This document shows positions 6,310-9,799 of a stretch of 9,799 bases of DNA, in pieces. How positions within the stretch are numbered: the stretch's first letter is position 1; each line of letters starts with the position of its first letter. The position numbers and the translations under genes are program-made. The DNA is from Verrucomicrobiota bacterium (GTDB lineage: Bacteria; Verrucomicrobiota; Verrucomicrobiia; Chthoniobacterales; Xiphinematobacteraceae). The stretch lies in assembly GCA_003176035.1 (NCBI GenBank), contig PSRL01000049.1, positions 1-9,799 on the forward strand. Reading direction: 5' to 3'. Below the pieces are notes generated by a model, which was not told the DNA's origin, ran no database searches, and saw only the letters and a list, made by a program, of their open reading frames with translations.

Positions 6310-9300
6310 ACCTTTCAGCTCCTTTTATACGCCGTCCTGTCATGACCACGCTGTGTGCGGTGACTGCTATTGTCTTGGGAATCTATGCGTACCGGACTCT
6401 GCCCACAAGCAGCCTGCCAGACGCTGCATATCCGGTCATCAATGTGACCACTAACTACCCTGGGGCCAGTCCGGAAATCATAGCTAATAATATTTCAACG
6501 CCGCTGGAAATCCAGATGATGCAAATCCAAGGATTGCAGGTAGTCACCTCTAACAATATGGAAGGAGTGTCTTCCATTGTCCTTCAATTTGACCTGGATA
6601 AGTCTTTGACTTCTGCGGCGACCGATGTCCAGGCGGCAATTCAGCGCGCCATGGGGAATCTTCCCGCAGATTTGCCCGCGCCCCCAGCTTATACCCTAAA
6701 TAACCCTAATAACCGTCCTATCGTTTACCTCTCGCTCACCACGGACACGATGACGTTGGGAGATCTCTATGATTACGCCAATAACGTTGTTGCGCAGAGA
6801 ATGACCATGATCAGCGGGGTCTCCCAAGCGATGGTGTATGGCTCAGCTCGGGCTATTCGTATCAAAGTGGATGCCAATGCATTAGCCTCACGGGGCCTTG
6901 CTTTGACAGATATTGCCTCCACCGTCAAACTGGGATCTGTCTTCAAACCTGGAGGTGTGCTTTACGGTCCCTCAGTTCAATATACCGTAGACCCAAAAGG
7001 GCAGCTACTGGAGGCGAAAGATTTTAATAATCTGATTGTGAGCTATCAAAACGGCACGCCTGTAAAACTTGCGGATATAGCTCATGTCGAAAACGGCGTT
7101 GCATCGGAATACATGCTGAACCGTTACTGGAGCCGTAGATTTCACACCGGTTCGGCGGCCATTGTCATAGCGATTACGGCGGCTCCGGGCAGCAATGCGG
7201 TGGAAGTGGCGACAAAAGTTCGCGAGACGGTTAAGAGTCTGCGTTCTTTTTTGCCGGGCTCCATTTCGCTTGAAGTGATCAATGATCTTTCGGTGCGGAT
7301 CCTCGCGTCAATTGACGATGTGAAGATGACTATTCTCATAGCGTTCTTGCTAGTGTTGGGCGTGATTTTCATTTTCCTCGGACGCTTTCGCGAAACCGTC
7401 ATCCCTGCCATAGCGCTTCCGATCGCGCTTGCACTGACATTGGCAATTATGAAGGCATTGGGATATAGTTTGGATAATCTTTCCCTAATGGCATTGACCT
7501 TAGCAGTGGGCTTTTTGGTCGATGACGCCATCGTCGTGCTGGAAAATACTGTAAGGCATTTGGAAATGGGAAAAACGCCGATCCAAGCAGCCTTAGAAGC
7601 GGCAAAGGAAATCAGCTTTACTGTATTTTCCATGACGCTTTCTTTAGCGGCGGTCTTTATTCCTCTTTTGCTGATGGGCGATTTGATGGGAAGGATGATG
7701 CGCGAGTTTTCCATGACGATTGTCATTGCTATTTTAATGTCAGGAGTGGTGGCTATCACCGTTTCTCCTTTGATGTGCGCCCGCCTGCTTGAACAAGTGG
7801 GAGAAGGACAACGGACATGGATGGAACGAAAAATGGCTGATATTTTTGTAAAATTACAAAAAGGATATGGAAGCTCTCTCCACTGGGTGATGCGGCGCCG
7901 CTGGTTGGGAATACTCCTCTGGATCGTCTGCCTGATCGGTACGGTGCTGCTTTATCTTCATGTTCCAAAAACCTTTTTACCAGCGGGGGATAGTGGTGAA
8001 CTTTTTGGTGTTTTTCTTTGTCGTGAAGGAACCTCTGCCTTGGAGATGCAACGAGTGCAGGATAAAATTACTGAACTTGCAAAAAATTTTCCCTTTTTCA
8101 ATGAGGTCATCACAGTCGCTAATATATCCGAAGGCTCTTTCCTGCCTTCTATGGGGGTGCTTTGGACAAAGCTGAAACCCGCTGGAAAACGTCCGCCTAT
8201 CGAAAAAGTTGCCGATGAACTCAATGCAGAAATCCTTCGGAAAGTGCCGGGGGTGATGCCCTTGATTCGACCCGATCCCAGCTTGCGGATTGATACCGGC
8301 GCCACCAGTGACCTCCAAGGAGATTATGCTTTTACCATGACCGGCCTGGACCCAAAGCTTCTCTATCGCACGGCAAGTACCATGCTGAATCGGCTCAGAG
8401 AACAGCCAGGATTTGCAAACATTTCTTCTGACATGCGCTTAAACGCGCCGTTTTTGGAAGTTGAAATTTTGCGAGATAAAGCCTCCTCTTACGGCCTCAC
8501 CGCTGGCGACATTGAACAGACCCTTCAATTGGCTCTGGCGGGTGCTCGGGTCAATCAAATCATGATGCCGCTGAATCAATATGATATCGACGTCGAGCTT
8601 TTGGATCATTTGCGCCGTTTTCCCGAGGACTTGAACACTTTGCGTATGAGAGGGGCAAATGGACAGGATCTGATTCCACTCTCCAGCGTGGTAAGATTGA
8701 AATCGCGGACTGGACCCGAATCTATTAACCATTTGAATCAACTCACGGCGGTAAACATTTATTATAACCTCAAACCGGGCTATCCCGTGGAGAAAGCTAC
8801 GGCGGCTCTGCGACAAATTGCGCGAGAAGTCTTACCGGCAGGCGTTAGCGGGACATCTCAAGGGTCGGCCCAACAATTTGAGCAGCTTGTAAAAGGCATG
8901 TCGGCCATGCTTGTGGTGGCCATATTTGTTATCTATCTCATTCTTGGAATTTTGTATGAGAGCTATATCCATCCAATTACGGTCTTGAGCACGGTGCCTA
9001 CAGCAGGAGCCGGAGGGTTACTGATTCTTTATCTGGCACATATGCCGCTCTCTCTCTATGGATTTATCGGGCTGTTCCTATTGCTGGGTATTGTCAAAAA
9101 GAATGCCATCATGGTTGTGGATTTTGCAATCCAACGCATGAAAGAAGGACTTGCGATGGAGGAAGCAGTCATAGAAGCCTGTCACGAGCGGCTGCGCCCG
9201 ATTTTGATGACCACCTTTGCTGCCATACTGGGTGCAGTGCCTCTTGCAATTGGCTTTGGAGCAGACGGCGCCAGCCGAAGACCTCTCGGTCTTTGCATTG

Positions 9301-9446
9301 TAGTCGGATTGGTTGTCTCTCAGATCCTTACTCTTTTTGTTACCCCAGTATTTTATACTTACTTAGAGGAATTCCAAACGCGTATCTTGGATAAAATTCC
9401 GCTCTTTCGACGGGCGGAAAAGGAGTTTGTTTCCTTACTTCCGTGA
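6306..9446 (+). CDS. RND-family multidrug efflux transporter (AcrB/MdtC-like, HAE1 type)
   Basis: A 1046-residue inner-membrane proton antiporter, the usual length for the hydrophobe/amphiphile efflux-1 family. It exports toxic compounds through the adaptor encoded just upstream. One N-terminal membrane helix is followed by a periplasmic porter domain (about 40-335, starting with SLPDAAYPVINVTTNYPGAS), then a block of helices. The proton-relay aspartates D406-D407 lie in GFLVDDAIVVLEN (TM4). A second porter domain (about 560-870) and a C-terminal block follow, with the conserved lysine K932 in GIVKKNAIMVVDFA (TM10) and RPILMTTFAAILGAVPL. The halves repeat as expected. The N-terminal porter sequence resembles MdtB/MdtC and MuxB/MuxC more than AcrB, from memory. 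The start overlaps the adaptor stop by four bases, indicating translational coupling. No TolC-type gene follows within the window. Confidence 0.95.
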   Translation: MNLSAPFIRRPVMTTLCAVTAIVLGIYAYRTLPTSSLPDAAYPVINVTTNYPGASPEIIANNISTPLEIQMMQIQGLQVVTSNNMEGVSSIVLQFDLDKSLTSAATDVQAAIQRAMGNLPADLPAPPAYTLNNPNNRPIVYLSLTTDTMTLGDLYDYANNVVAQRMTMISGVSQAMVYGSARAIRIKVDANALASRGLALTDIASTVKLGSVFKPGGVLYGPSVQYTVDPKGQLLEAKDFNNLIVSYQNGTPVKLADIAHVENGVASEYMLNRYWSRRFHTGSAAIVIAITAAPGSNAVEVATKVRETVKSLRSFLPGSISLEVINDLSVRILASIDDVKMTILIAFLLVLGVIFIFLGRFRETVIPAIALPIALALTLAIMKALGYSLDNLSLMALTLAVGFLVDDAIVVLENTVRHLEMGKTPIQAALEAAKEISFTVFSMTLSLAAVFIPLLLMGDLMGRMMREFSMTIVIAILMSGVVAITVSPLMCARLLEQVGEGQRTWMERKMADIFVKLQKGYGSSLHWVMRRRWLGILLWIVCLIGTVLLYLHVPKTFLPAGDSGELFGVFLCREGTSALEMQRVQDKITELAKNFPFFNEVITVANISEGSFLPSMGVLWTKLKPAGKRPPIEKVADELNAEILRKVPGVMPLIRPDPSLRIDTGATSDLQGDYAFTMTGLDPKLLYRTASTMLNRLREQPGFANISSDMRLNAPFLEVEILRDKASSYGLTAGDIEQTLQLALAGARVNQIMMPLNQYDIDVELLDHLRRFPEDLNTLRMRGANGQDLIPLSSVVRLKSRTGPESINHLNQLTAVNIYYNLKPGYPVEKATAALRQIAREVLPAGVSGTSQGSAQQFEQLVKGMSAMLVVAIFVIYLILGILYESYIHPITVLSTVPTAGAGGLLILYLAHMPLSLYGFIGLFLLLGIVKKNAIMVVDFAIQRMKEGLAMEEAVIEACHERLRPILMTTFAAILGAVPLAIGFGADGASRRPLGLCIVVGLVVSQILTLFVTPVFYTYLEEFQTRILDKIPLFRRAEKEFVSLLP

Positions 9447-9593
9447 TCCTAAATCTTTGTCTCTGAGATCTCCGCTCAGAAGCCGAGAAAGCTCTTCGCA
9501 GCGAATAATTTTTCCGTTCATCACAGTAAAATGAGCAGAAAATAGAAATTTACTTTGAGTTCCATTTATAGAGGCCTCGCTATAAATGGTAGG
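9435..9593 (-). pseudogene. Short minus-strand frame, possible remnant of a decayed gene
   Basis: Reading the minus strand, an open frame runs from a stop near 9596 down to TAA at 9435-9437. It overlaps the convergent RND gene end by 12 bases. An internal ATG (9521) would give 28 residues. The translation has a protein-like segment, HFTVMNGKIIRCEEL, then SRLLSGDLRDKDLGSR. The V-x-x-GKI-x-R-x-EE pattern loosely resembles the last strand of NTF2/SnoaL-like domains; that is an impression, not an assignment. The adjacent frame upstream (9566-9787, minus, 73 codons) could be the N-terminal part if a frameshift lies in the 9566-9593 overlap, exactly where the 28-bp hairpin sits. The frame may equally be chance. 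Confidence 0.25.
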
Positions 9594-9799
9594 TTAGAAT
9601 CGCTACGGATTGAAAGCTCACGGCTGTCTGCAGTAGGATTTCCTCCGCTGATAAGATAGGCATTATCTACTAAGATTCTCACCGGGTAAACTGCTACTTT
9701 AAATTCAAAAATGGAATTAGAAAAGCTAGAGCATTTTACATTTAAGTAGTTCCAGTATAACCTGCGTGATGAAAATAATTGGAACATTCCTCTTGAGAG
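9447..9799. other. Right-hand region without a confident gene
   Basis: About 350 bases beyond the RND gene. The only candidates are the two overlapping minus-strand frames described at 9435-9593 and 9566-9787. The latter begins with ATG and no Shine-Dalgarno sequence, and its 73-residue product is not recognised. A short TCTGAG/CTCAGA hairpin (9462-9480) lies just after the RND stop but has no T-run. The 28-bp palindrome is at 9562-9589. Confidence 0.5.
9562..9589. repeat. Perfect 10-bp inverted repeat (hairpin), probably related to repeats C and D
   Basis: CCATTTATAG (9562-9571) and CTATAAATGG (9580-9589) are perfect reverse complements around the 8-base loop AGGCCTCG. The 5' block of repeat copy C has the same architecture: TTATAG, an 8-base loop ending TTCG, then CTATAG. 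Read on the minus strand, this hairpin shares TATAGCGA and TATAAA, in the same order, with the 1992-2016 block. There is no T-run, so it is not a standard intrinsic terminator. Confidence 0.6.

Noticed and set aside
7142..7759. 205-codon ORF antisense to the RND gene
   Set aside because: Low-complexity Ser/Thr/Ile-rich translation expected from the antisense of membrane helices. It is a shadow of the transporter.
9462..9480. TCTGAG/CTCAGA hairpin after the RND stop codon
   Set aside because: Only six pairs and no T-run on either strand.

Overview
The window looks like a Gram-negative bacterial chromosome of moderate GC content. It carries an inner-membrane RND efflux pump with a lipoprotein adaptor and a peptidoglycan gene (alanine racemase). 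Shine-Dalgarno sequences are weak or absent before most genes, and an RRM-type RNA-binding protein gene starts at the left edge. This mix would suit the PVC group, for example Verrucomicrobiota, but that placement is inference and no marker here proves it.

Layout from left to right: the 5' end of an RRM protein gene on the minus strand (1-85); a long gene-poor stretch (86-737); a type I mannose-6-phosphate isomerase gene on the minus strand (738-1688, GTG start); a second gene-poor stretch (1689-2111) with one possible 32-residue ORF; alanine racemase on the minus strand (2112-3212). Divergent from it is an L-fucose isomerase-like gene on the plus strand (3319-4920). After a 246-base spacer come a periplasmic adaptor gene (about 5167-6309) and an AcrB/MdtC-like RND transporter gene (6306-9446), joined by an ATGA stop/start overlap. 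The right end (9447-9799) has no confident gene, only a possible decayed minus-strand reading frame and a perfect 10-bp hairpin.

The genes do not form one pathway. ManA interconverts mannose-6-P and fructose-6-P, the FucI-like protein is probably an aldose/ketose isomerase of unknown substrate, and Alr supplies D-alanine for the cell wall. The adaptor and RND genes are a clear two-gene efflux operon with no outer-membrane channel gene beside them.

The least expected content is a family of short repeats in the non-coding DNA. There are at least four related copies, at about 511-570, 640-720, 1834-1876 and 1992-2087, and a probable hairpin relative at 9562-9589. They occur in both orientations. 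One pair (649-687 and 2025-2063) is a 39-bp inverted repeat with 34 matches enclosing manA. Another pair (1852-1876 and 1992-2016) is a 25-bp inverted repeat with 23 matches enclosing the 32-residue ORF. One copy looks like another with about 53 bp inserted or deleted. This fits a small palindromic or MITE-like element not covered by the gene annotation.
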